A stretch of DNA of 64,000 nt, from contig NMRB01000073.1 of NCBI GenBank assembly GCA_002633025.1, positions 483,920 through 547,919 on the forward strand, in the 5' to 3' direction. Source of the stretch: Notospermus geniculatus (taxonomy: Eukaryota; Nemertea; Pilidiophora; Heteronemertea; Lineidae). Both the position numbers and the translations under genes were made by a program. Positions 22,666-32,610 of this stretch are shown here, one piece after another. A model generated the notes under the pieces. It was not told the origin of the DNA. It ran no database searches and was given only the letters and a program-made list of their open reading frames with translations. The stretch's first letter is position 1, and each line of letters starts with the position of its first letter.

Positions 22666-22888
22666 CACAAACCTCAGGTACAACTATTGCAGTCTATCAA
22701 TTCAGCTACTTGGCCTAGTATTCATGTTTCTCTTTTTCATCTATTTCAGAATTTGGCACTTGTTTTCTGCAAACGCGATTTGCTTCCTGCAACACATTAT
22801 TTAGTGCAAACGGACTTTCGCAGCTTCAGCGCAACAACCTCTTCCGGTACCACCCACATCTACACACCGTATAGGCTTAAATCTATAC

Positions 22889-23110
22889 CTAGCACCTCTC
22901 TTTCACTTCACTGGATGTGTTGATTATACACGAGTGGCTGCTTACGTCAGGTCACCCCTGGAGTGTTGTCTTCGTTGCGTTAACACTAACAATTGTCAAC
23001 TATTTTCGTATCGGCCGGACGTTTTTAAAACTAACTGCCGTGTTGCAAGACAAATAGAAAATTGCAACGAGACAAGAAGCAGAGGTGGAGTGGTACTGTG
23101 GTCAATGAAG
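22889..23110 (+). CDS. PAN/apple-like exon (partial gene)
   Basis: The plus frame reads through VAAYVRSPLECCLRCVNTNN, then CQLFSYRP and NCRVARQIENC. The spacing of Cys residues and the 'SPLECCLRC...C.LFSY' pattern fit a PAN/apple-type extracellular domain. A donor GTAAAT follows AAG at 23111, phase 0. The 5' border is uncertain: the AG at 22888 is the best candidate acceptor. The next convincing exon downstream (32464) needs phase 1, so at least one exon is missing if both belong to one gene. Extracellular role inferred. Confidence 0.55.
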
Positions 23111-23400
23111 GTAAATTTTGTTGCTAACGGAAGGGACTCTTATCATGGTTTTAGAGGTTTCTGCTTGATGAATGACATGCATGGATCATTTAGTTGTAAG
23201 GATGAGCCTTGATAGCTGAGTTGTTTTCACGGCGTTTATCAAGCGACGGGTCGCTAGTTAGAGTCCAGCCCAGTGTAGCAGAAACTATTGGCCGGCGATA
23301 CAGATTACGGGCAATCTGTATTTAGGGCAAGAATTTTCACCGGCCTTATGGGATTTATCATCCCTGGCTTTTAACGTCCGTCGCATGGTATAGTAGCGCT

Positions 23401-23450
23401 GATTATCGGTTAATGTCGTCCTGGGTTTAACAGAAATAATATACCCATGT
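23401..23450. repeat. end fragment of the GTTAATGTCGTCCTGGG family
   Basis: GGTTAATGTCGTCCTGGG followed by AACAGAAAT matches the terminal repeats of the element at 57455-59168. Confidence 0.5.
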
Positions 23451-23878
23451 TCAACTCGTCGGGGGGTAAGAAATGTGCAACAAAATATTATGGATAATGC
23501 TGTTGAGGATGAAAATATATGCAGGCTGTTCGCAGATAAGTTTGAGAAAATACCGCAGAGTCGGTTCTATAACATCAATCCATAATTCACGTTTAGCAAT
23601 GCCCATTTTACTACGTAGTGGTCACATGTTGGTAAAGACTGACATTCGTGAGGGGGATTTGAATAGGCCGTCAGTACTAGGCGCTACTTACGGATTGTGG
23701 TTTCATGGAATAGAGATCCATTTCACCATGCATTCAAGAATTCCACGGCTCTGTTGTCAGTGGTTGACAAAAGCTTTGGAGTTTGCGTGCGTGAGTGCAT
23801 TCTTTATTGATACAAGTTCTATACTGCGGCATCTGACTGACAACATAGGCCTAGTGACATCCCCACCTCATGTCTTAA

Positions 23879-25072
23879 AGCTGACAGGTCAGATATACTC
23901 TCCGACTTGTATGCAAAAAAAATTACGCTCAACTTCGGCAGACCACGAGGCTGCCGAAGTCGAGCGTTCGGTAATGTTCGGAATGTACACTAAGCTTCCT
24001 ACCTTGAAACACCCATTACACCCTGCGCATACCAACTACGTCATCATTCACTCGCCTGATAACTGGAAGTGAAGGATCGAGGACTCAACATGGAAGAGGG
24101 AGGCTAAAAATCAGTGTACGTATCCAAAACACCGCACGCAATCTGCGTCAAAAATGCAGAACGTCCAAACGAAAACTAATTCCGACTGTCGCTGGTAGTA
24201 CGTAACATGGCAATTCGAGAATAAATGCAAATACGCGATTTGTCCACAAAACAAATATCAGCTCCGGTCGTGATATTAGCGAGTCCAACCACGCCCGCTC
24301 CTACGTCTCTACTTTGGACGTGTCCGCCATGAATTCATGCACGTGCTAGGCCTATGCACTGATTAGCCTCGCCCAAAGTTGTAATCGCGTGACACTATGG
24401 AGAACCGAAAGGGGAATTAGGAATTCTGTCATTTAAAGGAGATAGGCCTGTAAACCATACTGCCAAACCATTCATTCAATCACAATGGACTAGTCAATAG
24501 GCCTGAATAATAGTTTTGTACGCTTTTGGACAGCCAAACTCCTTACATTCCCCATGTTAGGTAACCCACTGGTAATAGGCCTAGGTGTATGTGGCATTGC
24601 CTATGCGCGGCAATGGCGACCTCAGTGCAGACGCAGAGGCGACTCCAATGCATTCTCTTGATACACTAATCTTTGTGGTGACTACATGTACTTATTTTCG
24701 TATAGCATTCGCGATCGTTGATAACTAATCGGATACATGTATTTTGTTTATTCACTGTGTTTGGATTCGATGCGACATGCTATCATTACGACGGCGGTGA
24801 TTATCTCAAATTCGCCGGGAAATTTTCCTTCTTCCATTTTGAAGTTTCGAGTGTTGGATTATCAGACAGCCCCGATCCTTCACTTCCAGCGATCAGGCGA
24901 GTGAATGATGACGTAGTTGGTATGCGCAGGGTGTGATGGGTGTTTCAAGGTAGGAAGCTTAGTGTACATTACGAACATTACCAAACGCTCGACTTCGGCA
25001 GCCTCGTGTCTGCCGAAGTTGAGCGTGAAAATTTTTGCAAACAAGTCGGAGTGTATATCTGACCTGTCAGCT
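23879..25072. mobile_element. TTAA-flanked element with about 200-bp terminal repeats
   Basis: Exact TTAA on both sides (23875-23878, 25073-25076). It starts AGCTGACAGGTCAGATATAC and ends with the inverse; homology between the arms continues for about 200 bp to 24080 and 24872. Within each arm a CTCAACTTCGGCAG / CTGCCGAAGTCGAG mini-palindrome occurs. TTAA targets fit Kolobok or piggyBac. No transposase frame is visible, so non-autonomous. Confidence 0.85.
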
Positions 25073-25076
25073 TTAA

Positions 25077-25258
25077 GGCGGGTTTCCACTATAGCGGATT
25101 CCGCGGCGGTTTCCGGCGAGCGGCGCGGTTTTCACAGGGCTTTGGATAATCCTTCGATGGTGTAATAATACAATGGCCTATTGATTATCCCAATGCCTGT
25201 GAAAACCGCTCCTCTCGCCGCAAGACGCGGCGGAATCCGCTATAGTGGAAACCGGCCT
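25077..25258. mobile_element. GC-rich hairpin MITE
   Basis: GGTTTCCACTATAGCGGATT on the left and its inverse on the right (CCGCTATAGTGGAAACC). The arms include TTTTCACAGGG/CCTGTGAAAA. It abuts the TTAA of the preceding element. A relative stands at 12110. Confidence 0.75.
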
Positions 25259-26584
25259 TTATGCGCAGGGAACTGAGCAGGCCTTGTCCTGTGCGCCACT
25301 GGTCAATCAATGCAGACGGGAAACCGGGCACTGACATAGTAATGAACTGGGGGCGGCACTTCGGCATAGGGTGCATTGATGTTATAGAACAGACTCCACG
25401 GTATATACTTGTGTGTGGTACAATGATAATGATATGCAATGTTTGATGCGGGATATTGGAGTTGGGGTACGAGATGTATGCTGTGAAGGTAAATAATCAC
25501 ACCGTGAGTCTCCAGGAGGTGGTGACGGGTATGAAACGTCTAAAGAAAGGAAAGCGTGATAGTTTCGCAGGGATCACTAGTGATAATTTCATACATGGAA
25601 CTGACATTTGATTAGCATTCTATTATCGTCCATGATCAGTCATGGCTACTGGCCAAATGACTTCTTAAGGGCGAGTCAACGTTTTGAATTTTTGAAACGT
25701 GGCCAGGCGTTGTAAATAAAAGATGTCAAAATACCATAAAAGTACAAGATATATGACGGAAATGAAGGCACCTTCGGGGTCTATAATTCAAAAGGAATTG
25801 AATGAGTTGTATCTTGGAACGCACTAATTAGCTAAGTTGAAACAAAAGACTAGTAATCGGTACACTCTCCCACGAAATGGTACAATTTGAGGATCAAACG
25901 ACATGTGGATCATAAAGTTCGAGTTTGTTTCTATTTAGTTCACCCATTTTGACAGCAATATTTTCAACAGGTATAGAGTACTCGGCATGTCAATTCCATG
26001 AATGCTGCCAGATTTTCCAAAACAGGGCGGCCATATTGGATTTGGATTTTACTTCCTGGTTGTCCTTTTTGTACTGAGCGTGTATGGTGTACATGAAGAG
26101 CATGTCAGGACACCCTCGCTACCCCAGGTTCTATGGGTTTGTGACATTGTTGCCACACCTTCAATGTGTCATTTACATGCTTCCTCTCCAAGAAAATCGT
26201 ACCTGTTTTTCGTGTTTGGTGAATTTCTTTGTTTACGATTATGTAATGTAAGTGAGCTGTAATCCTTGGGACTTTCCTCATTTTCTGTGTCTATAAAGCA
26301 CAGTGATCACATTGGACTATAAAAACAGTCAACTGGGGGTGTCTTTATTGCTTTTCTCAGAGGGGCCTGGATTGAAGCAATGTGAAAATTCACAATGACA
26401 GCTCGCCCTTAAAGACCACCGTACATTCCTAAGAGCAGTAAACAAGAGGCCCATGGGCCTTGCGCTCAGCTGACTATGACCTGCCAACACAAGAGGCTGA
26501 AAGAGGGGAAACGAGATACAAGTAAGAATAGTACGTGTGTCTTTCTAATTGTTAGCAAGCAAAGCGCTCCTCGGAAACCAGTTC
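25259..26584. other. no recognisable gene
   Basis: Several short frames on both strands, none with a domain or splice support. Repeats were not identified. Confidence 0.4.
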
Positions 26585-26812
26585 AGTGGAAAGTGGTTAA
26601 TATCACTTGGTGAATCGAAAAAAGATATCTTATCAGACCACTTGGGTAGGAAGGGGTTAATATTTCTTGGTAAATCGAGGTAGATGTCGTAATACACCCA
26701 TTGGGTGGGAAGGGGTTAATATCATTTCATCACTCGAAAAAGATATCAGACCACTTGGGTAGAAAGGGGTTAATATCGCTTATTGAATCGAGATAGGTAT
26801 AGTATTACACCT
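26585..26812. repeat. minisatellite, about 58-bp period
   Basis: Four diverged units share GGGTAGGAAGGGGTTAATAT and a CGA(A/G)-AAAGATATC or related tail. Confidence 0.7.
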
Positions 26813-26901
26813 ATTATTGTGCCGTTGGTGTCCAACATTAATTCCATCAATAATATTGCTTCAATATAATTGTCATTCATATTGATCGTGTATGGGCCGC
26901 T
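26813..26901. mobile_element. solo Harbinger right end
   Basis: It matches the last 89 bp of the complete element, ending TATGGGCCGCT followed by TTA. No other part of the element is nearby. Confidence 0.8.
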
Positions 26902-27311
26902 TTACAATATGTGTATTTCATTGTTCCTGTGCAATCACTTGGTGAACGTGCACGAACAGTTCACATGCATGTAGCTTACCAGACAGAGAGCAAAACGTGT
27001 AACACAGTATTCTATAGTCACAGCGTTGACTCAAAATCAAAGCGGAGACACACTTGCCTCGAACGGCATCATGCAACAGGCCAACTTTCCTGGGGTTCAG
27101 GTGCCTGGGATTGAAGTTTTCTAGAAGTCACCCACCCCTTGTGGCGCTGCACACCACATGTTTTACAGAGATAGCTGAAATATAGATGAAATGAATGAAG
27201 TTATTTATCAAACCACCAGGCATGCCATGTCACATAGGCCTGTTCCTCATATTGATTGACTCTTTGATGATGATAGCTCTCAAAAGTGACTGACTTGGTT
27301 TTACAAGTCTC

Positions 27312-27382
27312 GATGAGTCGATGATTCTTAGGTGCAGATTCCTTGGGATGAGTCGATGATTCTTAGGTGCAGATTCCTTGGA
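27312..27382. repeat. 36-bp tandem duplication
   Basis: GATGAGTCGATGATTCTTAG plus GTGCAGATTCCTTGG occurs twice in succession. A C run with an N follows at 27415-27434. Confidence 0.75.
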
Positions 27383-27965
27383 AACTGACTGACTGCAATT
27401 GTCCACTCTCTGTCCCCCNCCCCCCCCCCCCCCCACTGCCAGTAAACCTTTAAATCACAAAGCAATTAGGCCCTAGCATGCCTAGTAAAGAGGCAAAAGA
27501 GGCAGTTGCACATTCAACGTTTTATGGATTTCACTGGAGACATCGGTTCCGATACCACAACGATAGGCCAACATTTTCCCTTTTGAACTTCATTGGATTC
27601 GTCAGCTCAGTGCAAGCTCATAGGCCTAGCCTAGGCCTACATGTACCTATGCCTAGGCCATAATTGTCATCTCCCCTCTCTTAAAGGGATACTGAAGGAT
27701 CTTTTAAATCACCAGCTAACGAAATCATATTGGTGTATATTGGTAAATAAAAGAGTGATAAAACAAACCCATCAAACATATTTTATTTAGACAACCCCAT
27801 CATGCCTTTATATTATGAGTTTATAGCCCTCCCAGAGACAATAATACCCCAAGCGCACTGGTTACGCGTGACGTCACGGCGGTATTCCAAGGTAGCCGAA
27901 ACTAATTGCAGTATACAAATCTTACACATCAGACTAACACCCGGGGAGCTCACTACGGACGAAAA

Positions 27966-29023
27966 TGCCTCCGAAAAAGTCGGGAGTCGGCTGTGTAAAG
28001 TATATGGATGTGAAAAACAGGANAAAGGTTAATTGTGGTTCCTGATCACTAAGATCGGGAACGATATTGTTTTTGGTCATGGTGTGTGTGTGTGTGTGTG
28101 TGTGCGTGTGTGTGTCTGTGTGTCCGGTCTGTCACACCTTCATGTCTCATCTCCTTGAACAGTTATAGCCTTGGAAACAAGTCCTAGCCCTAGGTTTGTC
28201 AACCTGGGCAATCCAATCAGCCAATAATTTTCAATCTCAGATGCCTCCATCATGATGTAATCAACATATCGGACTTGATATTTTCTCCGTCATGCTTTTA
28301 TCTGATGGCATAACTCGGCTCCTTCAACACCTACAGCAATGGGAATAAGTTCTACACTTAGGTTTTCATACCCTAGGAATCGAATGCGCTGATTACTTGA
28401 TCTGAGATGTTGGGGTCTAGATATCGATATCACGAATATTATATTTTCAGATAACTTGCCATACTGTCAACTGAGTAACATGAAACACGTCTTAGTTCAT
28501 GCCTACTTATCCAAGGGCTGGACTATGTTAAAATTCTCAGCCTCAAGTGTCCAGGTGTTCGAAATATCACGAGATTTTGATATATCAAACTTGATAATTC
28601 GAAATATCTCTGCCTGTGGTAAAGGTAGAGGCATGATATCACCCATACTTAGGTTATTGAGGATGCCCATTTTGATTATGCAATGACCTTGATGATCAGA
28701 GGTCAAGGTCAAGGTCAAACTTGATGATTTGATTGATCACATCAAAATGGCTGCGAGCAGGCTGCCTGTCGGGTCCTCTTCAACAAGCGGGAACCATCAG
28801 ACATTCACAATGTCATCTTGTTCATTCATTTCCTGCAGATCCGCAACGAGCCAATAAATGGGCACAGTTTATTCAGACGAAGCGGGCCGATTTTTTTACC
28901 GAATGCAAACCCACGCGTGGACTACATTTGCAGCTATCATTTCGAGGCCGACTGTTTCAGGAATATTGGCGGCATAGAATCTAATGTCTCGATATCAGAT
29001 CTCCCCGTTTTTGTTAACCTTTA
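27966..29023 (+). pseudogene. THAP-domain remnant of the Kolobok-like transposase
   Basis: RLCKVYGCEKQ (about 27985-28017) supplies the first Cys pair of a THAP zinc finger. HSFPADPQRANKWAQFI (about 28824-28874) and YICSYHFEADCF (about 28924-28959) supply the rest (Cys-x2-His). The first piece is out of frame with ATG 27966, and a T7 run near 28889 shifts the frame between the last two pieces. A plausible acceptor (TTTCCTGCAG) lies near 28840. An N at 28023 blurs the first exon. Confidence 0.65.
28080..28124. repeat. (TG)n microsatellite
   Basis: A run of TG repeats with two interruptions, inside the Kolobok-like element. Confidence 0.9.
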
Positions 29024-29439
29024 GAAGTTCCTGTCTGAAGTGTATTGAGCGGGGTGGGGCATGACATTGTATGACACCCGGCGTCCGTTCATCCCATCGT
29101 CCCGCCGACTAGGCCCACATGTTTTGCTGGCATGGGTGTCGTTTCGTCAATCAAGATGATCAGATAATTACACTATCATTGGAGGGACTATACCCGAGGG
29201 ACTTGGAAGATACACGCATATATCCAATGCACGATACTTTATTCACTTAGATGTAGTACCGCCACACTACCGGTAAATAATGTACGATTACATTTAGGCC
29301 CCAACAGCTGCATGTAATTTGGTGTCTGTCCAAAACAAACCCAGTCGTGTATTTCCAAACATTTCTTTTATGTGACATTCTAATTACAGTTTGTTTAGTC
29401 ATTGCCGTACAGTTTCCTGTCGTTGAACCTACTAGAGAA

Positions 29440-29577
29440 TCAAGAATACCAAAATAACTTGATGTTCCTCAGACGAAGCATGCAGTCTAATGTCTTGAAC
29501 TGACTGTCGGCCTCTTCGTCAATAAAACGTTCATCATCCTCAATGTCCATGTCGGAAGACGATGACCAATCTGACAT
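29440..29577 (-). CDS. short acidic frame inside the Kolobok-like element
   Basis: A 45-residue minus frame starts MSDWSSSSDMDIEDDERFID. Its Ser/Asp/Glu-rich start looks like a genuine N-terminus or first exon, but no continuation was found. It may be the degraded start of a second transposon gene. Function unknown. Confidence 0.35.
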   Translation of the reverse strand: MSDWSSSSDMDIEDDERFIDEEADSQFKTLDCMLRLRNIKLFWYS

Positions 29578-29900
29578 CCTTAGCACTGTAGTCCACGACA
29601 GAAATCAAGAAAATAAACTAATAAATACACCTACAATCGCAGTATGAAACCACTGAATTATGCTCACACGACAAGCACGATGCACATGCAGCTTGGGCAA
29701 CTAATACCGCCGTGACGTCATCAGCCCTGGCGCACGACTTGAATTATGTGCATTCCTTTATATTCGGGTTACGCAGAGTGATGATAATTGTTTTCAAAAA
29801 TTCTTTCATGGTTATGTTTCTTATAATATTGAACACCTACTGAAATCGAATTTAACACTATTGGTGCAAATTATGAAAAGATCCTTCAGTATCCCTTTAA

Positions 29901-30494
29901 TCGAGGACTGTCCAAGTAAAAAAAAACCCATAACGGATAGGCCTAATTACGGGTGTACGGTACAGGTGTAACAGTAAAGAATATCCCACTGTAAAGTGTC
30001 CGCTTCTATTGTTCAATGACGGATTAAGGTGCATGGCTATGGAAACAAATCACCAGAGATTAGAATGTAACAATAGGATCTTTTGTTCCTGGGACAGTTA
30101 TTCCTGGGGACATTCTTTCCTTTCACACCTGTTTAGTGTACCGGTTAGCTAGGCCTAGGCCCAGAATAGGCCTACAATTTGACAGGGGCGTGTGGCATAA
30201 TCAGTTCCCATTGCACTGAGCATGCACCAGTCCAGTTGCACATTCGAGGAACCTTGACTTGACTTTCAAACTTCTCAAGTCACAAGTAGCCTAGGCCTGT
30301 GTGTCCTGGACCTGGCATCCTTCTGGCAATTGGTTACATCATAAGGATCCTGTCGACATTGATGGGAAGGAGAAATGTCAGAAAACGAACATTTTTCGGC
30401 TCATTTCCATGCTTTGTGGCTGATTTTCCTCAGGGACGTACATGCAACACATGCAAAATAAAAGCTGCTTGTCTTTACATCATGTTGACATGTA
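29901..30494. other. no recognisable feature
   Basis: AGGCCTA-rich intronic or intergenic sequence. Nothing else seen. Confidence 0.4.
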
Positions 30495-31583
30495 CGCCCT
30501 TACGAAAAATTCCCATGTGTTATTTCTTTTTTCACATGTGGGAATTATTTCACATATGTGAAAATAAGTCCATGTGTGAAATTTGCCGCTTTTCCCATAT
30601 GGGATTTTTGTTGAAATCCCACGTGTGAAAAATTCCCATATGGGATTTTTGTTGAAATCCCACATGTGAATCCTACATGTAAATTCTATATTGTTCATAA
30701 TCTTAGTTCACCATTTTTCGCTATTTTCTTCATCCTCTGACTGGTGTCAGATGTAGAAGGAAAAGGCCACCATCAGCCTTCCTCATAAGCAGCATTAATC
30801 TTAGCCAATAGGCCGAGAAGCTACGTGTATAACAGTTCTAGGTGGTTATCAATGAACAGAAAAGTATCTTTTCTTTGGTACAGACAAAACCAATGTTATA
30901 CAACTACCGCCTTGACAATTCTGAAACATAAACATTCACAACATCAATTTTTTGTCTAATATTTCAAAAGGTAGTTAAGTAATTTTCTTATGCATTTGTT
31001 TTCATAACAGTTGGCGTTTTTTGTTAAATATTTGCAAATTATAACATAATTGCCCTCTCCCCAGCCATCCGCCGGTAAAACCTTCATGTTTGACCTTGTA
31101 AATAAAACCAACTCGTCTACCTGCTTACCTGTCTGTCTGTAGATTAACCACCACACTTATAAGGACAGTTTGTCATATATTGCTTGTTATTTTCATTTTC
31201 AAAAGTCACTCCATTCTTAATGATTCATCTCACTTAAATACCATGTGTGAAGAAAATCATATGTGTTATTTTCGTGAGAAAACAGAAGTACTATGTGTGA
31301 AAAAAATCACACATGGTAATTTTAAAATTCCCATGTGTGAAAATAAAAACAACACATGTAGAAAAAATCACATGTGGTAATTTCGTAAGTAAAAAGAAAT
31401 TCCCACATGTGAAAAAATATTCCCACGTGTGAAATAATCCCATGTAAATTTTACATGTGGGAAAATAAAATTCACATAATGCAAAGGTTTTTACATGTAT
31501 GTGAAGAGCCGTTTCACATATATGGGAATACTCATTTCACATATATGAAAAAAATTCACATATGGGACTTTTTCGTAAGGGCG
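30495..31583. mobile_element. 1.09-kb TIR element with CATGTG subterminal arrays
   Basis: The ends CGCCCTTACGAAAAATTCCC and the near-inverse (GGGACTTTTTCGTAAGGGCG) are flanked by GTA. Both subterminal parts (30510-30680 and 31240-31565) are packed with variants of TTCCCATGTGTGAAAA in both orientations, perhaps transposase-binding sites. The middle is non-coding. Short frames here come from the repeats. Confidence 0.8.
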
Positions 31584-31633
31584 GTACTTGGTAAACTCAA
31601 TTCCGACCATGCCGGGAACTCCAACATGTCCTC

Positions 31634-31676
31634 GGGCTGGGGGCTGGGGGGTGGGGGAGCTGGGGGCTGGGGGTGG
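31634..31676 (+). repeat. G-rich run with quadruplex potential
   Basis: Six or more runs of four to six G separated by CT, T or AGCT, just outside the preceding TIR element. Confidence 0.6.
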
Positions 31677-32342
31677 CTAAGGTCAAGGCTTGGTGTGGCG
31701 GATGTTAGCAATATTTGAGCCCCTACTTACCGGATATGAAATAAATAAGTCCTTCTCACAGGAATCCGGGATCACCAGGAACGGCAAAATCGGGCGTTTT
31801 TGAAGGCCGACCAATCAAAAACCACTTGGAATTCCAAACTTTCCTTTTGGAATTGGAATGCATGGATCATAACCTTATCATAACCCAAGTATCGTTGTTT
31901 GAAACGGAGCAGCAGTTGATTTATTGACGACAAAAGACATGGCGGTTTTCACCCCTAGGGGGAGACGCCCTTTTTAGGGGGTTCCCCGGAAGTGAACAGC
32001 GACCCGGAAAATATTTTTGGTGGGTGGAAAAAAATTGCCAACGAATCCTATTTTCATTTCCCGATATGGAAGGTTAATTTTATTTTTTGGCAGAAATGAG
32101 AAAAATCAGGGAACACGGCCATATTTCAGCCTATAAAAACTGGCCATTTCAATGGAAATTCGTCTAAAAACGTTGACCCCCGTAACTCCTGTTTTACATG
32201 TAAGTGATCAATCAACAAATAACTTTGGTAATCTTCACCATGCCCGAGGGCCAACCTATGGTTAAAATATGAGCCAAATCGGCCGACCCCCCATGCTTAG
32301 CACTTTTTGCAGATTTTGCATGGTCTACCCGTGGATAGACTC
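31677..32342. other. no recognisable feature
   Basis: Probable intron sequence. No repeat ends or frames stand out. Confidence 0.35.
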
Positions 32343-32440
32343 TTAACACTTAATTGAAAAAGTGAATTGACGGTGGGAATTTATCATGAAAGACTAGCAT
32401 TTTGTAATAACCGAAGCTTGCAAAAATTTTTCCAGTCCCT
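32343..32440. repeat. TTAA-type transposon end, partner of 1774-1876
   Basis: It ends CCAGTCCCT followed by TTAA (32441-32444). The terminus lies about 20 bp before the acceptor of the next exon, so it may supply part of the intron's 3' signals. Confidence 0.55.
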
Positions 32441-32463
32441 TTAACTTGTCCTCTTGTCTACAG

Positions 32464-32610
32464 AATCGCCTGACATGCCTTACGAAGACTGGATCCCACA
32501 CATTGATGATTTGTTTTTTGAATGTTTCTTTCAACAAGATGAGTTGCCAATAGATATCCACGGCCTACCAGAAGCATTACCAAAGACGTACCAATGTAGT
32601 CAGACCCCTC
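32464..32610 (+). CDS. LamG gene exon: linker 1
   Basis: Phase 1 to phase 1, 49 codons, bordered by TCTACAG and GTAAGT. It encodes an acidic linker (SPDMPYEDWIPHIDDLFFEC) with two Cys (FFECFF, TYQCSQ). The final C plus the next exon's AC rebuilds a His codon. Confidence 0.65.

Larger units (their letters stand above)
27685..29896. mobile_element. Kolobok-like element with THAP remnant
   Basis: TTAA stands on both sides (27681-27684, 29897-29900). The termini AGGGATACTGAAGGATCTTT and their inverse are 20 bp or more. TTAA target, AGGG start and an internal THAP domain together fit the Kolobok superfamily. The element is too short and too broken to encode a transposase. Confidence 0.78.

Noticed and set aside
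22633-22923. 96-residue frame as a first exon of the PAN-like gene
   Set aside because: It is in a different frame from the PAN-like segment, begins inside a palindrome, and has no signal peptide or domain.
30299-31718. Several Cys/His-rich frames near 30.3-31.7 kb
   Set aside because: They come from translated CATGTG-type subterminal repeats (HMW, HICE, MCEN words) and are repeated in several frames.
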